64,000 nt of DNA from Saccharicrinis sp050589685. GTDB taxonomy: Bacteria > Bacteroidota > Bacteroidia > Bacteroidales > Marinilabiliaceae. Positions 36,129-44,632 of this stretch are shown piece after piece. The stretch spans positions 21,815-85,814 of the forward strand of contig NZ_JBNGOS010000032.1 of assembly GCF_050589685.1 (NCBI RefSeq). Reading direction: 5' to 3'. The notes below the pieces were generated by a model. The model was not told where the DNA came from and did not search any database. It was given only the letters and a program-made list of their open reading frames with translations. How positions within the stretch are numbered: the stretch's first letter is position 1; every line of letters starts with the position of its first letter. The position numbers and the translations under genes are program-made.

Positions 36129-36302
36129 GTCATTAGGAATCCTGTTAGGCAGTTATGCTACTTCAAAACAAGGCGTTTCGCTAACTTGTTTCAACTCACC
36201 AGAGCGGTGCTAAGTCTCGTTTCAGTAACACCTAGTTTTATGATATTTTAAATGCGCATCACGCACCTCCATAAATAATGCGGCCTAATAAAGCCTAATG
36301 AC
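36129..36302. repeat. dispersed palindromic element, copy B, within GTCATTAGG/CCTAATGAC repeats
   Basis: The core 36164-36240, on the minus strand, is the relative of the element at 31143-31242. The whole 174-bp stretch is bounded by the perfect 9-bp inverted repeats GTCATTAGG (36129-36137) and CCTAATGAC (36294-36302), as in a miniature mobile element. The right boundary sequence CTAATGACAA-TTTGGGAT is also present near copy A (about 31419-31437). No coding sequence is seen between 36119 and 36460. Confidence 0.6.
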
Positions 36303-36324
36303 AATTTTGGGATAAAAAAACTAA

Positions 36325-36361
36325 TGAAATAAAAATGCCGGAAGATCATCTCAACCGGCAT
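36325..36361 (-). terminator. terminator of ilvE
   Basis: Stem ATGCCGG/CCGGCAT with a 13-nt loop; on the minus strand it is followed by a T-rich tract (A-run just left of 36335). It lies about 100 bp beyond the ilvE stop. Confidence 0.75.
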
Positions 36362-36460
36362 ATATTCTTACTCCACCATGGTTTACTAAAAGATATTGCC
36401 TGACAGCCCACCATCGCTTAGCACCTTGAAACCTGTCTTATAAAATATTATCTATCAGTA

Positions 36461-37480
36461 TTATTCCAGTACGGTTACCCAACCGTACGTATCCGGTTCC
36501 TCGCCATATTGGATTCCTCTTAATTTGTTATACAACTTGGTACTAATTGGGCCAGCAACTGATGGATCACCGAATTTGTATGATTTGTTTTCGTCTATAT
36601 CATCAATTTGCCCAATGGGGCTGATAACGGCAGCGGTACCACAAGCACCTACCTCATCAAACTCGGCCAGTTCCTTCATCTCCACTTTCCTTCTTTCCAC
36701 TTCCAGTCCCATGTCCCGGGCCAGCTGAATCAAGCTCATGTTGGTAATGCTTGGCAAAATAGAATTAGATAAAGGGGTAACATAAGTGTTTCCTTTAATG
36801 GCGAAGAAGTTCGCGGGGCCTGCCTCGTCAATATACTTCTTCTCTTTACTGTCTAAATAGAGCACCGAAGAATAGCCCCCGTCGTGGGCAACTTTTCCGG
36901 CACGCATACTTGCCGCATAATTTCCTCCAACTTTTAAGTTACCTGTTCCCTGCGGCGCAGCTCTGTCGAACTTGCGACTAATCATTTGCTTGGTAGGTTT
37001 AAATCCTTCTTTAAAATAAGGCCCAACCGGTGTTACAAAAACCAAAAAAGTATATTCTTCGGAAGGCGACACCCCTACCTTTGGCCCTGAACCGATTAAC
37101 AAAGGACGGATATACAGGGCCGCTCCTGATTCGTAGGGGGGAACATAGTCCATATTCAGTTCGACGGCACGTACAACAGCCTTCTGAAAAAGTTCGGTTG
37201 GCACCGGCTGCATTAAAATACCATCGGCAGAACTACGTAGACGCTTTGCATTTTCATCCATACGGAAAATACGGACCTTGCCGTCTTTTCCCTTAAATGC
37301 TTTAAGCCCTTCAAAAGCTTGCTGACCGTAATGAACACAAGTGGCAGCCATATGAATGGTAAGCTGTTCCGAGGTACTCTCTTCTAACTCGCTCCATTGG
37401 CCGTCTTTAAAATAGCTACGTACGTTATAGTCCGTTTTAATATAACTAAACGATAATTTTGCCCAGTCGATTTTGCTCAT
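36461..37480 (-). CDS. ilvE: branched-chain amino acid aminotransferase
   Basis: IlvE transaminates leucine, isoleucine and valine with 2-oxoglutarate, using pyridoxal phosphate. This 339-residue class IV aminotransferase has the PLP lysine in GTGNLKVGGNYAAS, the IDEAGPANFF substrate loop, and EVGACGTAAVISPIG near the C terminus. HYGQQAFEGLKAF is at the N terminus. It is of the longer (group II) type usual in Bacteroidota. It is monocistronic, with its own terminator. Confidence 0.95.
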   Translation of the reverse strand: MSKIDWAKLSFSYIKTDYNVRSYFKDGQWSELEESTSEQLTIHMAATCVHYGQQAFEGLKAFKGKDGKVRIFRMDENAKRLRSSADGILMQPVPTELFQKAVVRAVELNMDYVPPYESGAALYIRPLLIGSGPKVGVSPSEEYTFLVFVTPVGPYFKEGFKPTKQMISRKFDRAAPQGTGNLKVGGNYAASMRAGKVAHDGGYSSVLYLDSKEKKYIDEAGPANFFAIKGNTYVTPLSNSILPSITNMSLIQLARDMGLEVERRKVEMKELAEFDEVGACGTAAVISPIGQIDDIDENKSYKFGDPSVAGPISTKLYNKLRGIQYGEEPDTYGWVTVLE

Positions 37481-37704
37481 GAAAATATGATTAAATAATG
37501 AACTAATATTTATTTTACCGACATAAAGCTAAAACAATAAAATGAATTATTCCATGACGGATAGCAACTTTGAGTATGTTACCATACATCCCTAACAAAT
37601 AAATGGAAAAACAATTACCTAACAGCAAAACACTTACATACTGTTATGCCATTAATTACAAAAACATTATAGCAATTGATAATATTGGTAGATTTACCAG
37701 GTTT

Positions 37705-40700
37705 TTAAATCCACTTATCCATCAAACTGGCCAGGTCATCTAGTTTCACCGGCTTACCTATATAGTCGTTCATACCTGCCTCAATGCATACCTCCCTATC
37801 ACCTTTCATGGCGTTGGCAGTCATGGCAATTATGGGGATATTAATATTCTTGCTCCGCAAGGCTGCCGTGGCATCAAGTCCGTTCAAAACAGGCATCTGA
37901 ACATCCATTAATATCAGGTCGAAACTATATTCGCCACTGGTAATCATCTCAACTGCTTCTTTCCCGTTGTTGGCGATGGCTGTTTTTAAACCAATCCTAT
38001 CCAACATTTTTTCGGCGATACGCTGATTGATGATATTGTCCTCAACCAATAAAATTATTTTGTTCTTAATCCTTTCTTCAAAAGAGATTTGTTTTTTACT
38101 ATTTTCCCCTTCATTGTCAACATTTGAAAAGAACATGGAATCAATCGTTGTGAACAATTGGGTGTGTTTAATAGGCTTATGAATTACATGGTCAACTCCT
38201 TTAAAGTCATAACTCTCTTTCCATTTAAGATTGGATGTAAACAGGATTATTTTAACCTTGTTAATCTCCTTTTTAACGGTATCGATAAAACCCTCGTCTA
38301 CTTTGCTAAACACATGGGAATCGATGATTACCAGATCAAAATCTTTTTCACTTTTAATGATTTCCAGCGCCGATTTTTCATCGAAACAGCTTTCAGACTC
38401 AATACCCCAGTTATTTAAAGTTTTTTTCAACAGCAACACATTGGTTTTGTGGTTGTCGACAACCAAGGTTTTTATGTTCTTAAATTTCTCGCCATGCAAC
38501 TCTTCGGGAGATTGATTTTTATCTATTTTCAACGGAACGATAAAATGGAAAACCGAGCCCGGGTTGTCCTCGCTCCAGGCAAAATTTGGGTTGGGGCTTT
38601 CCACCCATATTTTTCCACCCATCAGTTCAATCAACATTTTGGAAATACTGGTTCCCAATCCGGTCCCCCCAAATTTTCGGGTGGTAGATCCATCCGCCTG
38701 CGTAAACGATTCAAATATTTTTTCCAGCTTATCTTTAGGGATTCCGATACCGGAATCCTCTACCATAAAATGAAGGGAGATTTGAGACCCAATTTGTTTG
38801 CTTACTTCCACTTTCAGCACAACCTCACCTTCCGAGGTAAATTTAACTGCATTGCCCAACAGGTTAATCAGCACCTGAATCAAACGACTTTCGTCACCAA
38901 TTAATATACTCGGTATGGTTTGCTCTAAACTACTAATCAGCTCGATGCCTTTTTCGTTGGTTTTAAACGACATTTGATCCACCAGGTAATCAATGGTTGA
39001 GCGAATATTAAAAGGATAGGGCTCAATTTTCATTTTCCCGGCTTCTATCTTCGAAAAATCCAGGATGTCGTTGATGATATTCAATAAATTTTCGCACGAA
39101 CGACTAATAATTGAAACAACATTATTCTGTTCCTTAGTCATCTTTGTGTTGCCCAGCAACTCGGTTGCACCAATAATACCGTTCATGGGCGTGCGAATTT
39201 CGTGACTCATGTTAGCCAGGAATTCCGATTTGGCCTTGTTGGACTCTGCTTCCTTCTTCTGAACTTCTTTTTGCGCACTGATATCCATAAATGCCTCCAG
39301 GTAAACGTTCTCATTATTAAGGCGGATAGGTATGATATTTTTAAGGATAGATCTGGATATATTATTTTGCTTCACCTCTAATCGTTCCTCAAGCATCGAA
39401 ACCACCACGCGCGTAGAAGGATCCGAAAAATGTTCTTCTTTCTGGGTAATAAACACTTGCCCATAATCAAGCCCTTGCATGGCTTCGATTACATCCTCCT
39501 GCTTTTTGTATCCCATAATATTGGCAGCGGTATCATTGACCTGAATAATCTCCTTGTTACTGTTAACAATTAATATTCCCACCGGAAGGTTCTCAATAAT
39601 TGTTTTCATCGATTCAATCGATTCTTCCAACGAATGCGTCAATATTCTTTTTTCGGTAATGTCTTCCTTAATCGCGATGAAACTCGAAATGGTATTGGCC
39701 TTACTCAGCACAGGCGACACAAGAACCTTTTCCCAATAAACCTCACCGTTCTTTTTTCGGTTATTGATTTCTCCTGTCCAGGTTCTTCCTTCCTGTATCG
39801 TCTGCCAGAAAGCAGGTGGAGTGCCACTGTTATTATTATGAAATAAGTCAATATTGTTATGCAATACCTCATGCTTGTCAAAACCTGTGATATCCTGAAA
39901 ACCTTTATTCACATATTCCACGTTGCCTTTCGTATCGGTAATCATTATAGAGATAGGGCTTTGCTCTACCGCCTGTAGGAGTTTTTCGTTGTTCTCTTCG
40001 GCCTTTTTTCTGTTAATAATTACATTTTTAATTTGAATAATCAGATAATAGGTAATCACTCCTGCTATTAAGGTAAAAACAAAAAGGCTCAGGTATTTAA
40101 AGTTATTATACTTGTTTATTATATTAATACTCGCATTATTAAGCGCGGCAACATTTTTATTAATATCGTACGAAATCTTGTTCTCAATTTCGTTGATACG
40201 AGAAAAATGACTTTCTGATTGCTTTAATAAAAACCCAATATTTTTCAGATATAATTCCTTATCGGCATCTTCGTTTTGCAAGTACGACGAAATAATCGCC
40301 GATATTTTTGAGGCGAGCACATTTAAGTCATTGACTTTGGGAGCAAGTTCACGTACCTCAGGTATTGTTCCTGTAAATTCATCCACCTTGTGCACAATAA
40401 CCTCCGTTACCAACTCCTGATCTTGCAAATTAACGGGTTTAACCTCATTTAACGTTCCGCCACGGTCGAGGATTTCGACAATATTTAAACATTCGGTTAC
40501 GAGGTTGGTAATATTGTTTTGCGTATTGGCAAGTTCTTGGGGGTGATCAATGCTTGGGTAATCTTTAAAAAGCAAGTTAAGTTTCAGAATGTTTTTTTGT
40601 AACACTTTTTCCACTTTCTTCTTCTGCTCTTGATTATGAATTACTTCCTGATAGCGAAGGATATATGTTTTATCAAAATAGTTTTCTATCACCAAAATTG

Positions 40701-40803
40701 CCGCTATGGTAAGCAGAAAAATAGCCAGTAAAAGGTACAGTTTTGCTATTATTGGCTCACCAATATACAATTGCCCTTTTTGCGAATTAGAAGTCTTTCC
40801 CAC
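37705..40803 (-). CDS. hybrid histidine kinase with PAS and two receiver domains
   Basis: This 1032-residue inner-membrane sensor has a transmembrane helix at about 25-46, a helical periplasmic domain of ~190 residues and a second helix at about 233-256. Two PAS domains follow (near 275 and 395), then a HisKA domain with NMSHEIRTPMNGI near residue 530 and an HATPase domain (SGIGIPKDKLEKIFESF, GGTGLGTSISKML). Two receivers end it. The first (VVDNHKTN, VIIDSH) is divergent; the second (LLVEDNIINQR, LILMDVQMPVLNG) is canonical. The gene follows a ModA-like binding lipoprotein by 39 bp, so that protein probably delivers the periplasmic signal. No DNA-binding output is encoded nearby. Confidence 0.93.
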   Translation of the reverse strand: MGKTSNSQKGQLYIGEPIIAKLYLLLAIFLLTIAAILVIENYFDKTYILRYQEVIHNQEQKKKVEKVLQKNILKLNLLFKDYPSIDHPQELANTQNNITNLVTECLNIVEILDRGGTLNEVKPVNLQDQELVTEVIVHKVDEFTGTIPEVRELAPKVNDLNVLASKISAIISSYLQNEDADKELYLKNIGFLLKQSESHFSRINEIENKISYDINKNVAALNNASINIINKYNNFKYLSLFVFTLIAGVITYYLIIQIKNVIINRKKAEENNEKLLQAVEQSPISIMITDTKGNVEYVNKGFQDITGFDKHEVLHNNIDLFHNNNSGTPPAFWQTIQEGRTWTGEINNRKKNGEVYWEKVLVSPVLSKANTISSFIAIKEDITEKRILTHSLEESIESMKTIIENLPVGILIVNSNKEIIQVNDTAANIMGYKKQEDVIEAMQGLDYGQVFITQKEEHFSDPSTRVVVSMLEERLEVKQNNISRSILKNIIPIRLNNENVYLEAFMDISAQKEVQKKEAESNKAKSEFLANMSHEIRTPMNGIIGATELLGNTKMTKEQNNVVSIISRSCENLLNIINDILDFSKIEAGKMKIEPYPFNIRSTIDYLVDQMSFKTNEKGIELISSLEQTIPSILIGDESRLIQVLINLLGNAVKFTSEGEVVLKVEVSKQIGSQISLHFMVEDSGIGIPKDKLEKIFESFTQADGSTTRKFGGTGLGTSISKMLIELMGGKIWVESPNPNFAWSEDNPGSVFHFIVPLKIDKNQSPEELHGEKFKNIKTLVVDNHKTNVLLLKKTLNNWGIESESCFDEKSALEIIKSEKDFDLVIIDSHVFSKVDEGFIDTVKKEINKVKIILFTSNLKWKESYDFKGVDHVIHKPIKHTQLFTTIDSMFFSNVDNEGENSKKQISFEERIKNKIILLVEDNIINQRIAEKMLDRIGLKTAIANNGKEAVEMITSGEYSFDLILMDVQMPVLNGLDATAALRSKNINIPIIAMTANAMKGDREVCIEAGMNDYIGKPVKLDDLASLMDKWI

Positions 40804-40842
40804 AAAATTTTATTTTCAAATCAATTAATTCAGGGTATAAAT

Positions 40843-41703
40843 TTAAAAAATTAATGTTTTCCTCCTATTAAATCCATACTTTCTAAAAATTGATATGGCT
40901 TCCTCTCCGGTAGCATAATCCAGAAATTCTCTGGCTAATTCGGGGTTTTCGCTTGTAGATAATATCCCGGCGTATATTTCGGAAGGCGATTGCTGGAAAT
41001 CCGGAATGTTAAAAACTTCAACATGATCGCGGTTTCCATTGACATAGATATCACTTTCCCAGTTCAGCACTAACTGCGCCTCCTCATTTTTTAAACTTTT
41101 CACCAAACCCCTGCTATCGGTAGATAATGCAACAACATTTAATATCACATCACTGTACAACTTCTTCTCTTCCAAATATTTTCGGGTATCATATCCCAGC
41201 GTACTTGTTTCGGGATTGGCTATTATTATGGCATGTTGTTTCTCAACAAGGCTGTTAATATCACCATCGTATCCGGTCGGGTTTCCTTTAACAGTCATCA
41301 CTACCAAAGTGTTATAACCGATAAACACGGAATCCACAATATAATTATAATTCTTGCTGCTTAATTTTTTGAAGCCCACCTTTGAAGCCGGCAAATAAAT
41401 ATCACCTTTTTGGGTATATTGAATCAGGCTACTTAAATTCTGAGAGCCATCATTGTGCAGCTTAATTGTACAGCCGCTTCCCGACTCGAATTTTTCTTTA
41501 AGTTCCATCAGTACCGGAACCATTGCATTTTCACAATATATGGTAAGCTCTTTCTTATGTTCTGATGCAGATTTATTGCTTTTATTCTTAACCTCATCAC
41601 AGGCCACGAAAAACAATACTGACATTAATAATATGATATATCTCACAGATGTAAAATTTCTTGAAACTGTTGTGTTGATTAAACTAAAATAATCCTTCAA
41701 CAA
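40843..41703 (-). CDS. ModA-like substrate-binding lipoprotein
   Basis: A 286-residue type-2 periplasmic-binding-fold protein, similar in layout to molybdate/tungstate or phosphate-type binding proteins: LTIYCENAMVPVLMELKEKFE, SGSGCTIKLHNDGSQNL, and the hinge region KGNPTGYDGDINSL. A hydrophobic segment ending FFVACDEV shows a lipobox, so the true start may be downstream of the first Met, perhaps at MSVLFFVAC or slightly before. No permease or ATPase genes adjoin. The next gene is a hybrid kinase 39 bp downstream on the same strand, which suggests a sensing rather than transport role. Confidence 0.82.
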   Translation of the reverse strand: MLKDYFSLINTTVSRNFTSVRYIILLMSVLFFVACDEVKNKSNKSASEHKKELTIYCENAMVPVLMELKEKFESGSGCTIKLHNDGSQNLSSLIQYTQKGDIYLPASKVGFKKLSSKNYNYIVDSVFIGYNTLVVMTVKGNPTGYDGDINSLVEKQHAIIIANPETSTLGYDTRKYLEEKKLYSDVILNVVALSTDSRGLVKSLKNEEAQLVLNWESDIYVNGNRDHVEVFNIPDFQQSPSEIYAGILSTSENPELAREFLDYATGEEAISIFRKYGFNRRKTLIF

Positions 41704-41770
41704 TTTACGCAGAAAGTGCGATTGAAAAGGACTATTTCGTCTAATAATATTTTATGTTTGTCAAATATAA

Positions 41771-42847
41771 CTAACGTTTTATGAAATGCTTACGTATCCA
41801 TCGCGGCACCAATACACCTCCTATAAACAAATAAGGATAATAACTAATTGACCGCCAGACAAATGCCATGGCCACCCCGGTACCCACAGGTACAATCCCG
41901 GCCAGAAATTCCTTAAATACATATTCAGCAAATCCACTACCTCCGGGTGTTGGGCTTATTATCATCATAATCCACATAACCAACTGCTTACCAAACACCA
42001 AGACATGTCCGTCAAAATCGATAAACGAAAAACCGAAAAAGGATATGATTATTGTGTTCACCACCCAATACCTGCTTATCCAGCTAATTGAAGTGGCCAC
42101 AAAGGCTTTTGTCCATTTACTTAAGGGCCATTGCTTAAATTCATTCGAAGTGTTAATCAAATCCGAACCTGATTCATTTGCATCCGGACGCCACTTTCGT
42201 ATGATTGGCAACTTGAAAATCCATAGCAACAGAAATTTTAGTCCTCTTGGATTTACAAATAACCCATAGGTGATAACAACGGTATACAAAAACTTTAAAC
42301 CATATCCCGATAAAGCAAACAGAATAAACTGATTTTTATACCACGGCAGGCTTTCTGCTGCATCGATGCCAAATCCGAATATATCCGTGCGCCCTATAAA
42401 TAGCAAAACAACAGGAAAGGCGATTATAAAAAACAGTTCGTCAAGAAAGGAGGTGACCATAACAAGTGCGGTGCTTCGGCCAATTCGAATACCTTCCTTA
42501 TTTAAGAAAAAGATAGCTACGCTTGTTCCTCCAATAGCCGACGGGGTTATAGCAGAGGTAAACTCCCATAACATAATAACTGAAAAAGCCTTTTGCCATG
42601 TTAGCTTTTTATTGGACAATAACCTGATGCGGTAGATATAGCCGAGATCGCGGATCACCATAAACATGAACGAAACGGCGATCCAAAAACCGGTTTTTAA
42701 GGTTAATTGCAAAACATCAAGACTACCAGGTTCATATTCATGGTATAACATGTACCCGGAAAATCCAATCCCAATGATTATAGGCCAAATAATCCTTGAC
42801 GGCCGGATGCTTTTTATTATTTTCCCGGAGTTGTCTTGAGTCTGCAT
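41771..42847 (-). CDS. LPG-synthase-TM (UPF0104/YbhN-like) membrane protein
   Basis: A 358-residue polytopic protein with about eight transmembrane helices. It belongs to the flippase-like part of lysylphosphatidylglycerol synthases (MprF N-terminal domain, YbhN). Motifs include WEFTSAITPSAIGGTSVAIF and MMIISPTPGGSGFAEYVFKEF, where the two PS/PT-GG segments are the family core. The catalytic aminoacyl-tRNA domain is absent, as usual for this subfamily. It may move a lipid or glycolipid across the inner membrane. It is single, with the ligand-binding lipoprotein gene 68 bp downstream. Confidence 0.88.
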   Translation of the reverse strand: MQTQDNSGKIIKSIRPSRIIWPIIIGIGFSGYMLYHEYEPGSLDVLQLTLKTGFWIAVSFMFMVIRDLGYIYRIRLLSNKKLTWQKAFSVIMLWEFTSAITPSAIGGTSVAIFFLNKEGIRIGRSTALVMVTSFLDELFFIIAFPVVLLFIGRTDIFGFGIDAAESLPWYKNQFILFALSGYGLKFLYTVVITYGLFVNPRGLKFLLLWIFKLPIIRKWRPDANESGSDLINTSNEFKQWPLSKWTKAFVATSISWISRYWVVNTIIISFFGFSFIDFDGHVLVFGKQLVMWIMMIISPTPGGSGFAEYVFKEFLAGIVPVGTGVAMAFVWRSISYYPYLFIGGVLVPRWIRKHFIKR

Positions 42848-42955
42848 TTAACGCTTGCTTTGTTAAAGTAAATGTAAACAATAAAATGATATTATGGCTT
42901 AAAAAAGGCAAAAGGATGCATATCCCTTTGCCCTAAACCATTACATGATTGCTTA

Positions 42956-44377
42956 TTACAATGGCAAAGTGTAATATACCTTAAATACCGGTCTATCATC
43001 CCTATTTTTAGCATCACTTGAACCAAACTCAATACCTCCGGATATATTTTCTGGATAATGTGTAAACATAAATCCATAGTTGGGGTAGTTGGCTTTGTCT
43101 ACAGGTACAAATAATCGGGTAATATCATAGGTTCTTTTGTTAAAATCGATCCAAGGATTGTAATAAATAATTACCTTATTTGCATCGGTTGTTTCCGGTT
43201 GATTGTTCCAGGTCACACCTTCTTCCTTCCATTCTTCCACAATTTGCTTAAAAACCCCGGTATACATTGGTAACATATCTGTATTTTGTTGTTGCATGGT
43301 ATAGATATCACCAGTTACAGTTAGTGTTAGCTGAACCTTTTTGATTGTGGCTGATTTTGGCAAATATCTTCTAATATCATAATACATCAAGCTGCGGGTA
43401 GTTCTCATAACTGTTAGAATTGGTTCCGATTTAAATGATGCTGAAAACATGGGGTGATCCCCAAAATTTTCGTTTCCATTTAAATCTGTGATCATCGCAT
43501 CCTTTGTAGTATCGGGACTTGCCATAAATTCCATTTCATAAATTCCGCTATTATCTCCTATGGGAAGCAGTAATGGATTATCTTCCGAACTCATTTTAAG
43601 CTCACGATAACTAAACATGAACTTCTTTTCGTAGTCGTCTGTTTTCAGCAAAAAAATATAATTACCCCTGAGTCCTTTAATCACCAATTCATTTACCTTT
43701 GCTTCGAGTTTAAATTCATAATATTTTCCTTCCGGATCGTACACATCCAGGTTAGCTTCTATAAACCTGCTGGGTGCCATAATTAAAGGATGGTTGATAT
43801 ATGCCGCAGTAAAAAAAGCTAATGGCCTAACAATGCCGATTCCAAAATTCACATAACCAAAGTCTTCGGGTGGATGATCCCCAACAGGGATAACTTCGAT
43901 TCGGAGACCCGTTACATCACTGGCTTCAATTATAAAATTTACGGGTAACGGTTTTTCAACCAGATAAGCCAAAGGGGAGCCTTCTTTTGGTGTTGCAAAC
44001 ACAACTTCTCCATTGCCGTTAATTATCATAAACTCGGTTAAGGTATATGTTCCCTCTTTCAGTTCCACTTTTTCACTTATAAACCCATCCCAGAATTTGT
44101 ACAACGAAACTGCCTCCTTGTCGAGAACAACAACACCATCTTCGTCAACCACCGAAATGAGCAACTTGTAGTAGGCAAAATCCCCATTCTCCGTTGAGTC
44201 ACCATCTACTGTTGACTTCAGACTTTCCTGCAAATCACCAGAAGAAAAGTTAAACTCAAGTTGCCCCAGGTCGCTTCCCGGCTCGTTTCCGGGATCCTTC
44301 TCGCAAGAAGTAAATGTACACATCAAAAAAGCCATCAAAAACAATGTTTTAGATGCAAGTCCTGTTAATCTTTCCAT
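42956..44377 (-). CDS. lipoprotein with C-terminal DNRLRE-type domain
   Basis: A 473-residue exported protein. The N terminus reads MERLTGLASKTLFLMAFLMC, then TFTSCEKDPGNEPGS with a plausible lipobox cysteine (FTSC), so it is probably surface or outer-membrane anchored. The middle is Ig-like beta sequence. The last ~170 residues (SLMYYDIRRYLPKSATIKKV, WKEEGVTWNNQPET, FDITRLF-like YDITRLF, YGFMFTHYPE) match DNRLRE/CBM96-type domains that bind polysaccharide in secreted proteins. The stop is followed by 108 bp before the membrane protein gene. No partner was identified. Confidence 0.72.
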   Translation of the reverse strand: MERLTGLASKTLFLMAFLMCTFTSCEKDPGNEPGSDLGQLEFNFSSGDLQESLKSTVDGDSTENGDFAYYKLLISVVDEDGVVVLDKEAVSLYKFWDGFISEKVELKEGTYTLTEFMIINGNGEVVFATPKEGSPLAYLVEKPLPVNFIIEASDVTGLRIEVIPVGDHPPEDFGYVNFGIGIVRPLAFFTAAYINHPLIMAPSRFIEANLDVYDPEGKYYEFKLEAKVNELVIKGLRGNYIFLLKTDDYEKKFMFSYRELKMSSEDNPLLLPIGDNSGIYEMEFMASPDTTKDAMITDLNGNENFGDHPMFSASFKSEPILTVMRTTRSLMYYDIRRYLPKSATIKKVQLTLTVTGDIYTMQQQNTDMLPMYTGVFKQIVEEWKEEGVTWNNQPETTDANKVIIYYNPWIDFNKRTYDITRLFVPVDKANYPNYGFMFTHYPENISGGIEFGSSDAKNRDDRPVFKVYYTLPL

Positions 44378-44632
44378 AACATTTGAGTTTTACCGGTTAC
44401 TAAATCTTTTCATAAAGTTAAGGTTACAGATTGCTGACGGCAACAAGATGCAATACCGTTTTTACTATTTAGTTTTAGACAACAACAAACGTTTAGCCGG
44501 TCGCTATCAAGCGCTTAACTATGTAGGAATGATGTGAAAAAATAAAAATGGTTGCGTAGTATCAACAACTAATTTTTGTAACCGAACCGAGGGTTTCCCG
44601 CAAAACCAAACCCTCGGCAGAAGTGACATTAC

